The translations under genes were made by a program, and so were the position numbers. Source: Azolla pinnata (Eukaryota > Streptophyta > Polypodiopsida > Salviniales > Salviniaceae). From it: 64,000 nt of DNA. The stretch spans positions 1-64,000 of the forward strand of contig JBBBWG010018889.1 in assembly GCA_037176905.1 (NCBI GenBank), given 5' to 3'. Below the pieces are notes generated by a model that saw only the letters and a list, made by a program, of their open reading frames with translations, searched no databases and had not been told where the DNA came from. Shown here piece by piece: positions 34,295 through 46,653 of this stretch. Within the stretch, counting starts at the first letter, position 1. Every line of letters starts with the position of its first letter.

Positions 34295-35979
34295 CTCTCT
34301 CTCTGCGACTAGCTATGCGTCAAACAGCAATCGAATTCCCAGCCTTTTGATCCATACAAGTTGTTGTTTACTACGTAACCTCAACTAAATCGAGCACATA
34401 ATAATAAAACTCTCGAAATACCTGGTTCGGATGGTCGAACCAAATCTCCCCGTTGGTTAAATATAGGTGTGAAGATTCTCGTTGGCAAAGCGCCCTTTAC
34501 AGTGCATTCGGGGCTCCAACCACATCAATGCCGGATATGGATGTGTAAGGTTTGGTGGGGATGGATGTCATTCTGTAGCGAACACCAAAGCAAGAGGTGC
34601 ATGTTACTGAAATGGTGATTGGAAAGAAGGTGTAGTAAAAAATCGATCCTAGTAAGAGGCATTTGATTGGAAGCCCTTTTGCTACTAAAACACCCACAGC
34701 CTCGTACTAATCGAGAAACCTAATCGCGGTTGGGGTGAACATAAAGATGTTAAAACCGATCGTGCTCAAATTGGGGAGGAGGGTTGGCTGAATGTGGAAT
34801 AAGAGAAGAGAGCACACGAATGTGCGATCGAGTAAATGCTTCTTATTAGCAAACAGTTGGTCGAGGTAATCGCACAAGATTAGTCGACATTAAACCGACA
34901 AATCCACAATTAATTACCCGATGGGCAAAGTAAGGGTCTTGTTTTTTTTTTATTGATCATGGGATTTGGTTGATGGAAGAGCCTTCCAAGAAATGTCATC
35001 ATTGCACAAAAGAGTCGACTACATCTAGTAACTCTTTGTTATGCGCATCGTAGTTGATTTTCGTAACATTAAATTTTTTTGAGTAAAACGTGATCTGATG
35101 CAACTCCCCATCTTCCCCTCACTGTGATAGGATGCTCCCTAGTGCAAAGCCAGATGGATTCATTTGTCTCAATGGTAAATGGCTTTTCTAGACCAACATG
35201 AGCTAAGACAAGAGGTATATTGTCATTGCTATAGGCAAATGGGACCCTTTTTTTTTTTTTACTTATCTTGTTATATTGGATTTGGGTTTAAGTTGTAACA
35301 ATAAGATAGGCCCAATTATCTCTCGCAACATTACATGCATAACATTTAAACATATACATTGAGCGCTAGCCACATGGGAAGAGAATTGATATTACCCACT
35401 GTAGTATCAAATGTGAGAGTCTAAAATATTTCGTGTTGTTTGTTTTCAAAGTTTCTATGATCCCTTAATGAACTACTAAGTACAGACTTATGCTGAATTG
35501 GCCTATTATCATTGAATCATTTGTGATGCAAGAAGCCTGCAAACGTGCACATGACAAGATAGGATTGGTGCCTCATTGAATCATTCATTTCTCAAAGTTA
35601 TAAGTGCCAGAGTTTCTATGGTCCCTTAATGAACTACTAAGTACAGACTTATGCTGAACTGGCCTATTATAATTGAATCATTTGTGATGCAAGAAGCCTG
35701 CAAATGTGCACATGACAAGATAGGATTGGCTCATAATCAAATCATTCGTGATCCAAGATGCCTGCAAACGTCCAAATTGAACGAGCATGTCTCTGCCATT
35801 CTAAGTTTCATACGAAATTCGATCTTTATCTAAACTTAGAGAGTTGAAGAGCACATCGCGCTATCAGCTATTAGATCACAACTACACGTATCGAGGCACA
35901 CGACAATGGAGTTCATTTCCTCGATCAATCGCGTCGGATGATTGGCTGGGTTTTTTTATTACGCTGTGTGGTCCATGGA
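34295..35979. other. Intergenic region 3' of the peroxidase gene
   Basis: No gene recognised. 35451-35775 holds a 161-bp-offset direct duplication (GTTTCTATGATCCCTTAATG onward) with a third partial copy. Confidence 0.65.
35451..35775. repeat. Tandem duplication, 161-bp offset
   Basis: About 115 bp starting at 35451 recurs at 35612, and the GTGATSCAAGATGCCTGCAA part appears a third time at about 35745. Divergence is low between the first two copies. Confidence 0.9.
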
Positions 35980-36341
35980 GCATCGCCGTCTACAAGGTCA
36001 GCTGGCTCCGCGGCTGCTTCCAGTCTGACATCCTCATGGGCTTCGAGAACGCCATCTCAGACGGTGTCGACATCATCTCGGTGTCCATCGGCCTGGCCTC
36101 CGCTCCATACTGGGACGACGCCATGGCGCTGGGTGCGCTCGCCGCGTCCAAGGCCGACATCCTCACCGTCGCATCCGTTGGGAACACCGGCCTGTTCCCC
36201 TACACCGTGGTGGCGGCGTTCTCGTCGAGGGGGCCGAACCCGGTGACGCCGGGGCTGAACATGCTCGCGGCGGCGGCGGGGCCGTGGTCCGATGGCATCC
36301 ATAACGTCACCAGCCCCATCTCGTTCTTCATTACGTCTTGA
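35980..36341 (+). pseudogene. Subtilisin-like protease (SBT) fragment
   Basis: The reading frame carries subtilase words in order: IAVYKVSWLRGCFQSDILMG, DGVDIISVSIG, ALGALAASKADILTVASVGN, then FSSRGPNPVTPG and NMLAAAAGP. In intact plant subtilases about 150-200 residues, including the PA domain, separate the oxyanion Asn region from FSSRGPNP; here they are missing. The LKPDLIAPG words are also reduced, and the catalytic Ser block (GTSMSCPH) is replaced by a stop after SFFITS. The catalytic Asp and His regions upstream are absent. It is a decayed fragment of a host protease gene and cannot be active. It lies between the peroxidase and its inverted copy. Confidence 0.85.
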
Positions 36342-36617
36342 ATCGCTAGACCATGACACCATCACTCATGCAGACATCCTAACATGTCCATGCAGGACGC
36401 CAATAATCGATGAATGTGTAACAATAATCCCGACCTCGACCTTAAGTTCGAGGCTTCTGTATAATAAGAAAAGTGTGGCATGTATCTTATAACCTTAGAA
36501 TGTTCTAGAAAGTTCGAGAGTTTTCTTTGAATGAAGTAATCATTATATCATGAAAAAATAGCCTTTAATATTTTACGTTATGATAAGTTATTTTAATGGT
36601 TATGTTTTCTTATCATC

Positions 36618-37563
36618 CAAGGGCTATCAAACCCCAGTACTACTACTACTACTACACAACTGAGTCTGAGTTCATCGGCAAACGTTTGCGAAATGTTACG
36701 AGTGAATGCTAAGCTTGTGACGTAGCTATCTGACAGGGTTTAGGGTTTAAGTCTGTGATCGATAGCCCTTGCGCCCCGAACTTGGCGGCCAGTTCTGCGA
36801 CGTCCTCGTCTGGGCTCGGAAGGTTTGCGTTCGCACCCGAGTAGCTGGTCGTCGTCGGGTCCCTCCTGCCCAACAGCACCGACCAGCTCGGCCCACTGCT
36901 CTGGACACAAGCACGAAAGTTAAGAGTAACAGTCTATTTAGGCCAATGTGACCCATGAGACAAAGCGTCTGCATCCACTTATCTATGAGAGTACGATATT
37001 GTTGTCCATAATAGTATGTGATTACAAATTAATCCGCAATATTACGGAAACAGGCCAATATTACTGAAGGGCTAACTGATATTGATGACTACAAGTACAA
37101 CCATCTAATGTTTATACTGTGTTGATAGAGGAACATCTGTTGACAAGAATAAGAAGTGCAAGTACGGAGTTATGAAGTAATCCGTAATATTTCGGAAACA
37201 GGCAGTAGGATCGTAATAGTATTGAAGGGCTAACAGATATTGACGACTACAAGTACAACCATCTAATGTTTATACTGTGTTTATAGAGAAACATCCATCG
37301 ACAAGAATAAAAAGTGCAAGTACAAAGTTACGAAGTACTGCTATTTACTACTAATTGCTTCCAAATATCTTCCGAGGTACATAGGATTCATAATCTTCTT
37401 ACAATACTGCGATTTACTATAATTTGCTTCCTACTTCTGACACGCTGTTTACGAATCGATTCGCTTACAACTGTATTCGATCAAACGCAGGTTTGATGGG
37501 CATACCAGGACAACTACATCGCGGGCGGCGAGGGCGAGGATGTCGACGCAGGACACAACGCCT
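36618..37563 (-). pseudogene. Inverted partial copy of the class III peroxidase gene
   Basis: Reading the minus strand, this segment follows the functional gene from within exon 2 (GACATCCTCGCCCTCGCCG, about 32750) through intron 2, exon 3 and into intron 3 past the TAG repeat (about 33757). Exon 3 is still readable (SGPSWSVLLGRRD, SYSGANANLPSPDEDVAELA, QGLSITDL) but both ends of the gene are absent, so it cannot make a peroxidase. At the 3' end of exon 3, where the functional gene has TTGGTCACCCTGTCAG, the copy has two AAACCCT units. The intron-2 internal duplication is present in both copies. Spacer between the two arms is about 2.9 kb. Confidence 0.9.
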
Positions 37564-39810
37564 GTTTACTATGACATTGTTACAAATTCACTGTATATTT
37601 ACTCGTATTTGTTGGTTATTGACTGCTTGTTTATTACACATTTGTCGCATCTTTACCACATTTTTATGCACATTGTCACTTATGTTGCTTTTTTACTACA
37701 AATTTGTCGCTTGTTTATTGCTTTTTTATCGCAAAGTAACCACTTGCTTACTGCTCGTTTATCGAGTTGGACTTGGTGTGCATCACCTCTATATTCATTG
37801 GTGATGAAGCATGATCAGGCTCAGCCATTTGTTTATCTAAAACTAGAGGAGTTGTTGTTGCACCTTCGTATGCTTAATATCAGCCTGATTGTCTGGCTCC
37901 TTAGGATTAACATGTGAGGCACGTAACTAGTCGTCTATGATCAGACTTATCCTCTTAAAATACATCCACGCCTCACGTCATGGTTGTTCCCCGCAATAGT
38001 CCTCTTTATCTCGATACAGCCAATAACTAATGACATCTCTTTATACAAAAATAGTAAATTCAATTAGTCTAGGTTACAAATTACACCAATTACTCATAGA
38101 AAAGGAACCCTGGCTCAAACTCGCCGTACTTACAAACTCCTCTCCAAAAGCTAAAATATCCCCTTAAAACCAATCTCCCAAACCTCATGTATATTGAGCT
38201 GAGTCGCACATAAATGTGTTGTTATGTGCCTAAAACTACACTCGAATCTCTTCGTGCTAAGGTGTCCCTCCACTCATGGTTGTGGCATGTTCAAGGATGC
38301 CCACCATCTAATCAAGGTGGTAACCTTGCAGCCTCCTAGACAAGCACCACTCAAGTAACTCTAGTGTAGTTGCTTTGATGATTCACATGTGCAATATCTC
38401 ACTTCTTTGTTCCCTCGTCTTCTCTAGGTTCATACATACATAACTTCATGCGTAGTTGTCCATTTAAAACATAGTAAAATGCATTTGAAAGCTCTTGAAG
38501 GCCTCCATCTTTTCATACCAAGCCATTGGGCTAATGTAAATTAATTATTTTATTATTTTCCAATGTGTGTGTGAAGAACCACATGGCATCGCTCACTCTC
38601 ACATGCAGGCATGGGGAAATGGGAGTGAAAGGCAACCACGATGTAGCAGAGGACCCCATCTTTATATGTCCCCATGTCAAAAACATTTTGGACATACACT
38701 ATCATTACCAGCTTGAAGAGGTACTACTAGCAGATTCTGTTATAAGGCTGATTTGAATGGTACAAGGGTAAGACAAGTGGGAAGCCGATTATCCTAAGAC
38801 GAGGACAAACCCAAATGGTCAATGTACACGACAAATCTTCATCGAGCTTGAAGAGAAGACTCAAAAACAGGGGGACTGAACTCTTGGGCAATATCTAATG
38901 ATAGGAATGGCCCCCTGGAAGCTTTCCGAAGCTGGGAAAATGTTGACGCAAGGCGGTGATGAGATGAGTTGCTTCCCTTTCGATGCAAGCTAGAAGCAGG
39001 GGTTTGAAACAGAATAAAAAATACAAGTAAAAATGTAGGAATGCCCTATCTGATGAATTGAAATGGTTCCAGTGGGATTCGAACTCTGGACCTAACAGTA
39101 AACAGATAGGAAAAAAAAAAAACAAAGGGGTATAAAAAGAATATCTCACAGGGGCAATTCCGGGAAATAGAAGAAAACAGAAAACAGAAAGAAGAAGAAG
39201 AAGAAGAAGAAGAAGAAGAAGAAGAAAGAAGACGGAGACAGAACGAGAAAAGATGGCGAAGTGAAGGAAGGAAGGAAGGAAGGAAGCGGCTGCCGAAGGA
39301 GAAAATGGAAGGATCAGAGCTGAACGATCGTAGAGACGACTGAAACCGAGAGTTATCTGTCCTTAGTCATGTAAGTTTTTTTTTTTTTCTCTCTTTCTCG
39401 CGCTCTCCTCGCATTGCTGTTTTCTTTTTCCTGTCGGATGGGGTATTCCTTCGGGAATCCCTCATGCTCTTCCACTCCTTTTTGGTTTCTGCTACATCTT
39501 GTTTTGGAGATTCTGAAGTTTTCGCGCTCGGCTGCTATTCTGTTATTCTGTCTTTCGTCTTCCTTTTTCCAGCTTTGCGAGAATTTTCATGATTCATTTC
39601 TTACATGCAGATAGACGCGCACGATTCTGTTTTAGTCCATTGGAAACTCCGTATGCATTTCCTTTCTTATAAACCGATTGTGCTGAATTCTGTTTTGTGC
39701 ACCCGATCCATGCGAAAACTGGAAACACATTTTATAAAGAATCGATGCATATGCGCTTATGTATTTCGTACGGGTTGTAACTCAAAGTTTGGACTCACAG
39801 AGGAAGCCGG
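37564..39810. other. Intergenic region upstream of MLH3
   Basis: 37.56-37.77 kb repeats a TTTGTCGC/TTTATTGC-type word. 37.8-39.1 kb shows nothing I can name. (GAA)n at about 39190-39227 and (AAGG)n at 39265-39288 lie in the presumed MLH3 promoter or 5' UTR. A possible 5'-UTR intron ends at the CACAG at 39796-39800. Confidence 0.6.
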
Positions 39811-42800
39811 ATGGGGTTCATTTCGCATCTTCCCAACTGTCTGATCAACCATTTGCACTCTAGCTCAGTTCTCTCAAACTTCCCTCAGGCAGTGGAGGAG
39901 CTTGTTTGCAACAGTTTGGATGCTGGTGCTACAAAGGTACGAGGAGTTCTTCTAGCTTATAAAGCCCCATGAACATACCATTGGAGTTCATGTCAGAATT
40001 TCAGGGATTAGGGCTTTGGGCAGTTTCAATTACCAACACATTTACACATCGTGTTATTTGATACCCCGAAGTGAATTTTTTCGTGTTGTTTGATACCCTA
40101 AAGTGAAGCAATATGTACGCTTCATATCTTAGTTTGTTGTGTCCATAACTAGGATTCATAATTTAGGACTGTTCGTTTATAGTCAGCACAGCACGGTTAG
40201 CTTATGTTTTTGATCCATCCCATATCTGGAGTGAAATGGAATGCATTCTAGATATATTTTTTTTGTAGTGTAGCTTAAGGTATACGAAAATGTCAATAAC
40301 CAGCTTGTTCAGCTTTTTTATTGTGGCATTTTACAGTCAGAATTTTGTCACTGTGTATCAGTTTTATCCCATAGGTTGAGGTCTCCACAAGATATTACTT
40401 TATCTTACTTAGCCTTATCTGATGCATATCTCCTCTTGCAGATATCCATGTATGTCGATGTTGCATCATTCTACATTAAGGTCGATGATGATGGTAATCA
40501 TGATATGTTTTTCTTTTTGGTATGTAATATTGAGAAACTTTGCTTCATTGGTTTCTAAAACTGTTTTTTGTTTGATGTAGGATCTGGAATCACCCGGGAT
40601 GATTTAATGCTGATTGGTGAAAGGCATGGTAGAAAATAAGTACTTTCACTCCCATAAAATAGAAACAGTTTCTGCAGATTTTTCTAATTGGAAAGATTGT
40701 TATGCAGCCACTTCTAAGCTACACAATTTACAAGACCTTGAGAATGGTGTAGCAACTCTAGGTTTCCGTGGGGAAGCATTGAGTTCACTCTCAGAAGTTG
40801 CTATTATTGAACTGGTTACCCGCATTCGTGGAAGCCCAAACACTTACAAAAAAGTAATCAAGGTTGGTGACTTGAAAGATACATCCATTTTGATCTGGTA
40901 CTTACATAAAAACAACTAAAATTATATCATTTTGAAGGGCTCTAGAAAGCTATCAATGGGAATCTGCAGTGAACAAAGGACTCCTGGTACTACAGGTTTG
41001 TGAGCATTCTCCTACAGGCATCTGACTTTGAGAGATGAAAATTTCTCGGTCTCCATGCATCGAGATATGATAAGATTAGTTGGAAAAGAGTGTAGAAAAT
41101 GGATGCATTTGGTAATATGCAGAGAAGTAATTTAATTTCTAAACAGACCAGAGCCTGGTTGCAAGAAATTAATAATAAAATAAAATTGATCCTACAGGCA
41201 TCTGATATAGAGAGATGAAAAATTTATGTCAGTCTCCGTGCATCGAGATATGATAAGATCAGTAGGAAGAGAGTGTAGAGAATGGATGCATCTGGTTCTG
41301 GAGAAGTAATTCAAGTTCTAAACACACCAGTTTGGTTGCAGGAAATTAATAATCAACAAATAGATTCCGATGTTGAGGGATGAAAAGTTTCTCCTGGTCT
41401 CCATACATCGAGATATGATAAGATCAATAGGAAGAGAGTGTAGAGAGGATGCATTTAGTAATGGAGAAGTAACTTAGGTTCTAAATAAACCAGAGTCTGG
41501 TTGTAAGAAAATAATAATATCAATAAATAGATCAACCTATCTGAAAGTTTAAGTTAGAGTGTACATCAACAGCTAAAGTATAATTTCTATCATCATATTT
41601 GCAATATCTTATAAAAGGTATGGTACTAATTTATTCTTATGGAGGCATGTGAATATGAAAGGAGCTACTTTGCATTTTCACCTTGATTCTGTACCTCTTC
41701 AGATATGTAAACTAACTGTGATGATTTTATGGCATGTCTTATCAAAGTTATTGTGCGTGATCTTTTTCACAATTTGCCCGTGCGACGAAAAAATATGGAA
41801 ACGAGGTGAATTTATTCATTCTGCTTAAGATTTATGTGGGCTCGGTGCATAAAGACAGATGTGCTAATATTATTCGTTGTCAGTTCTAGAAAGGTGTTGC
41901 AAGGAGTAAAGGACCACATTGTGAGGCTCGCACTTATACATCCCCATGTATCATTCACTGCTATTGATTTGGAAAGGTAATCATCTTTAGTTTGTATTCT
42001 GCACCACTGCATATTTTTCATAATGTTTATGGTCGAATCTTCCTATGTTCTGCTTCGCTACTGATGAAAAACTTTCAGGCAAGGCAAATTGGTTCAGACA
42101 AACCGTTGTTCGTCTTCCCTGGATAGTTTCTGTACGTTCTTTGGAGAACAATATCGTACTCAGCTTGTTAACATGGATTATAAAAAGAAAGACTTGAAAC
42201 TCAACGGATTCATTTCAACCGTGGAGGGCAGCAAGCTTTCTATAAAGGTATCATGCATATATTAGTCTTTTTTTTAGTGTTTTCCTTTTATGATATTCTG
42301 TGTGATCATCTTTTGCTTTATTTACAGACTTTGCAGTTTGTATGTATCCTTCTCAGTCACAAGAATTATTTTTCTTTCACCATCTCCACGAAATTGATTG
42401 AGATTGTTTAGATACTAACATCATTTAGATATTAATGGCCGGTTTGTCCATAAAACACCCATTCACAAGCTTATCAATTCATTTTTCTCTGGCTCTATGG
42501 AGTTTCGAAACAACAATGAAGCTTGGATTGAAGCATCAAAACAGGGTTTTCCAGCATTTGTGCTGGATTTGAGCTGTTCTCTTTCTTGCTATGATATCAC
42601 ATTCGAAGCAACCAAAACATCTGTGGAGTTCAAGGTAGGACTCTGATACAATGAAAAGAGTTTTTACTGATGGTATTACACATCTCTTGATGTTTTATAA
42701 CCGATATCTAGGACTGGAAGTATGTTGTTTCTTTTGTAAAAGAAGCTTTGGAAACTGTTTGGAGTGCTTCAATGATTAGGACTTCAAATGGAGGTATGTG

Positions 42801-45800
42801 CAGGAATCTATGACAAATTTGACCTTATCTTTTTTTTTTATTACTTTATGTTCAATCCTAATTCCATAGGCAGAGCAGAGATAGACCTCAACGAAGAGGT
42901 GGGCATTTCAGCAAGATCTAACAATCGTAAGAGAAAACCATGGCAACACATTGATCCAACATACTACCCAAATCTCAATGTAGACACAGCTAAGCATAAG
43001 GGAGATCTGCAATGTCGATCAAGGAAGCTGCGAAGTAACAATATCAATAACAATAATCAAGAAGATGAACTCTTATTCACCACACCAAAACAAAAAAGTG
43101 GCCATAGAAAAAGGAAACAATATGGTGTACGTGAAGAGTATGGTCATAATAGCATCGATTTGATGTGGTCACTGCAGCACTGTAAAACTGAAAAGCAGAA
43201 GAACCTTGAATTATTTGATCGTATGCCTTTCAATATGCAACATGATAATGACAGATTTACTAGTAGGTCTCCAGAAGATTCTCTGAACTGGGAAAATGGG
43301 TTTGATATTTCATGTCAAAACACTGATTTTGAATGTGTTTGGGACTTAGGAAGTAGACACTACAAGCATTCTAGTAATGTAAAAATATCTAGAACCCAGA
43401 AAAATCTTGAATTGGTAGATTATCAACCTTTGGACATGATACATGATAGTAACAGTACTAATGGCATGTCGAAAGGTGCTCAGTGGGACAAGGGACATGG
43501 TACTCAACACCAAAACAGTGATTTTGAAACGACTTGGAGCTTAGACAGTAGGAAGTGCAAGATCCTGACTGATGTAATTGAAGTTGGGATGTCTAATGAG
43601 AGGATTTGTGCCGTGAAAGATGGTACACCCCATCATGATTTACTGTCAGAGTATTATGATGCAGTAGATTCTGAATTGGAAAAATCATCAATTCCCTTGC
43701 ATGTGTTTGATTCTCATGCTAGAACTGGCAAGGTGCCGTTAGATAGCCATTCAGAAATCCTTCTTCATGTAGGGGAAAAGAATAGGGAAGAGGCTAATCT
43801 TGACAAGGACAGTAACATTTTCGAATATGTTGAGACACAATCTCTGATAAGAAGTGATTATCTACCTGATCGACCAAACGTACGTAGATGTTTGTATGAG
43901 GTAGCTCTTCAACCGAGCTCTACTGATGGTCTTTTTAGCTGCATAGAGAGGCAAAGAGTCAATGATTTCAGCATAACATCAGTAACAGACAAAGAATGGT
44001 CTCCGCGTTTCGAGAGTTCCCTATTTGATACAAATCTACCTGAAGATAGATTATATAATGATGAGTACGAGGTACAAAACCAGGAAAAGGAATGGCAGAA
44101 CAGTGATGATGTTGATTTCGACCTCGATGAAGCATCGTCCATGGTGGTAAAGGATACTTCACTAGATAAAGAATTCTTAGCTTCTGAAGCTGAGGATAAT
44201 AAGAGTATGCGCTTGAGGACACTCTCTGGACCACCATTTTTCAAACCGCCATGGCCTGAGCATCAGATTCAGTGTAAAATATTTGAATTTCAAGGAAATG
44301 AGGTCCTGGAAGGTAGAGACTCTAACAGACTAGGTCTTTTCTTTCTTTTGGATATACTGGATTTATAGTCGTACAAAATATCTGCAGCTTCTAAGGATAA
44401 TATTGGTAAAGAACCAACACTGTATCAGGAGGATCTGCAAAAGGGACTGTGTGACCTTGCTGTCAACGAAAAGGTTCTGGATTCATAATGTCAATATGGT
44501 TAATAACTTTTTTGGTTGTAGCCCTTGTAATGAGTTTGATGAGTTGGCTGTTTTAGAGTTCTACAGGGTGATGGCGTGCTGAGATCTACTGGCTCAAATG
44601 AAGATTCTGTGATAAATGTACATGATGATTTTTCTCTTTGGTCAAAGTGGAGGGATCCAGATCAATTTGACCATCATAAATGTAGTCCAACTGATGCTCA
44701 TGTGTCTGCAGCACAATTATACAAGGTTGTAGCAGTACTTTGATTATGACATTATTGTGCATTCTTCTCTTGGAATCATTTGTGATCATTATCTGATTAT
44801 ACATGCAGGAATGGAAAAATCCATGTATGAGTAGTAATCAGCTGCATGTACTTGATGTGTCTTCAATAAATTTGGTCTCTAGTAAAGGGCGTTTATTGCC
44901 CAGATGTATCTCCAAGGAAGAACTCTGCAATGCAAGAGTATTACAGCAGATTGAAAAGAAATTTATTGCAGCAGTGGCTGACAACATCCTTGTAGTTATC
45001 GATCAGGTTGCGTGGGTTGTAATAGCATTTTCATGTGTGCATGAGATCACTAGCAAATGAATAAGTTTTCTATAAATTGTTCTATTTACAGCATGCGGCA
45101 GATGAGAGAGTCAGGTTGGAGCAATTGCGTGAGGAGGTACATCACAAGACTATTATGATTCCAAATACATCAGATTTAATCACATAAAATCCATCTGTTC
45201 TGGTTCAGGTCTTGAAAGAAACACAGCATTCGACTAGCTTATTGGACTATCCAAAAGAACTGGTATGCATATTCTTCTGTTGTTTCTATGGTGAGTGGGA
45301 GGTTCACCTAAGGAGAGTGCAATCTGTTGTCATTATAGACTATTAGTACAGGGGACCAGCAGCTTCTTTATATTTATCAGTCACATCTAGAATATTGGGG
45401 CTGGCGTTTCAAATTTCAATCTCAGAAAAGCAAATATGGTGGTGCAATGTAAGTTTTCAAGTTCAGTAGAAATCATGTATGTATGTACACACTTGCAAGC
45501 ACACTAACAAATAGTATATGCACGTAAGAATATATTATATACCCCTACACACACCATGTTCCATATATATATGTTTATGTAGCAGTGCCTGTAGATCTTT
45601 GTTCCTTCATACATTCGTGTGTATACATACGTATACGGTATATATTTTGTTTTGCAGAAAGATGCCCAAGTGAATATTAGAGAATAAGAGCATGTTAATC
45701 TACGATAATGGACATGTCTTCCATATAAAAAGAGCAAGTAAAATGGCAGTAATTCTTTCCATGCACAGGTTTAGACGAATGCCTGAAAGTGATGGAAATA

Positions 45801-46653
45801 TGCATGTTCTCCTGACAGCTGTGAGTCAAGATGCATCATGACCAAAGTATTTTCTCTTTATTTTGGTATAATTTGAAGTAAAATTATCACATTTCTTGCA
45901 GGTACCTATGATTTTGGGGGAGACGTTGACTGACACAAAATATCTTTCTGAGTATTTACATCAAGTACATGAGAATGATATATGAGAAAGAAGAGCTCAC
46001 AATGAAAATGAGAATGATATTTTATACAGCATTCGTTTATAACTGGATCTTGACTATTGATTCAAAATTTTGTTGGCACAGCTTGCTGCAACTGACGGAA
46101 TTTCTGCTCCTCCGCCAGCAGTCTTGAGAATTATGGCTAGCAAAGCTTGTAGAGGTATAACTGAGCTTTCTACTGTAGTCGCATTCAATATCAAGAATGT
46201 TTATGTTTTTCTGTGATTCAGTTTCCCAATTCCTTCAGGGGCTATCATGTTTGGTGATTGTCTGCTAAGGTCTGAGTGTCAGCAGCTTGTTGAAGGACTG
46301 AAGAAGACTTCACTCTCATTCCAGGTATTATTTGAGGCTTACAACATAACGAGAGCTGCAATGAATTCTACATACGAAAGAAGGAAGAATAGTCCTGAAT
46401 AATATTTACTTCATTTTCCTTGCAGTGTGCTCATGGGCGCCCTACACTTGTGCCTATTGTCAATCTTCAAGTTTTAGGTTGCCAGTTGAGCAGACTAGAG
46501 GGCGTTACGGCAGAGGGACAGAGTGAGTTCAATACGCCTGTATACAAGAAAAAGGCCCGAACACAGTTAAGGAAGGCGTGGCATAACCTTGAATGGCATC
46601 GACCGACTCTACAACGTGCACTGGAAAGGTTCAAGCATGGAGTGGAGAAGTAG
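39811..46653 (+). CDS. MLH3: DNA mismatch repair protein MLH3 (MutL homolog)
   Basis: Twenty-three coding exons, 1222 aa (Arabidopsis MLH3 is about 1170). Exons: 39811-39936, 40442-40493, 40581-40628, 40708-40862, 40938-40995, 41748-41805, 41884-41976, 42079-42247, 42328-42343, 42429-42634, 42712-42793, 42870-44302, 44369-44473, 44567-44725, 44809-45006, 45092-45136, 45209-45262, 45339-45448, 45769-45820, 45902-45964, 46082-46154, 46239-46324, 46426-46653. The N-terminal GHKL ATPase motifs are present: EELVCNSLDAGATK, DDDGSGI and TLGFRGEALSSL, followed by VRDLFHNLPVRRK. A long poorly conserved linker fills exon 12. The C-terminal endonuclease motif DQHAADERVRLE (from residue 985) and the ACRGAIMFGD and CAHGRP words complete the nuclease site. 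MLH3 pairs with MLH1 and resolves meiotic crossovers. Less certain points: the start codon and the exon 12 donor (GAG|GTCCTG). Confidence 0.94.
41020..41540. repeat. Three tandem ~166-179-bp repeats in MLH3 intron 5
   Basis: GAGAGATGAAAATTT-like starts at about 41031, 41210 and 41376, each followed by CATCGAGATATGATAAGAT, GAGTGTAGA and GATGCATYTRGT. Divergence between copies is moderate. Confidence 0.9.
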
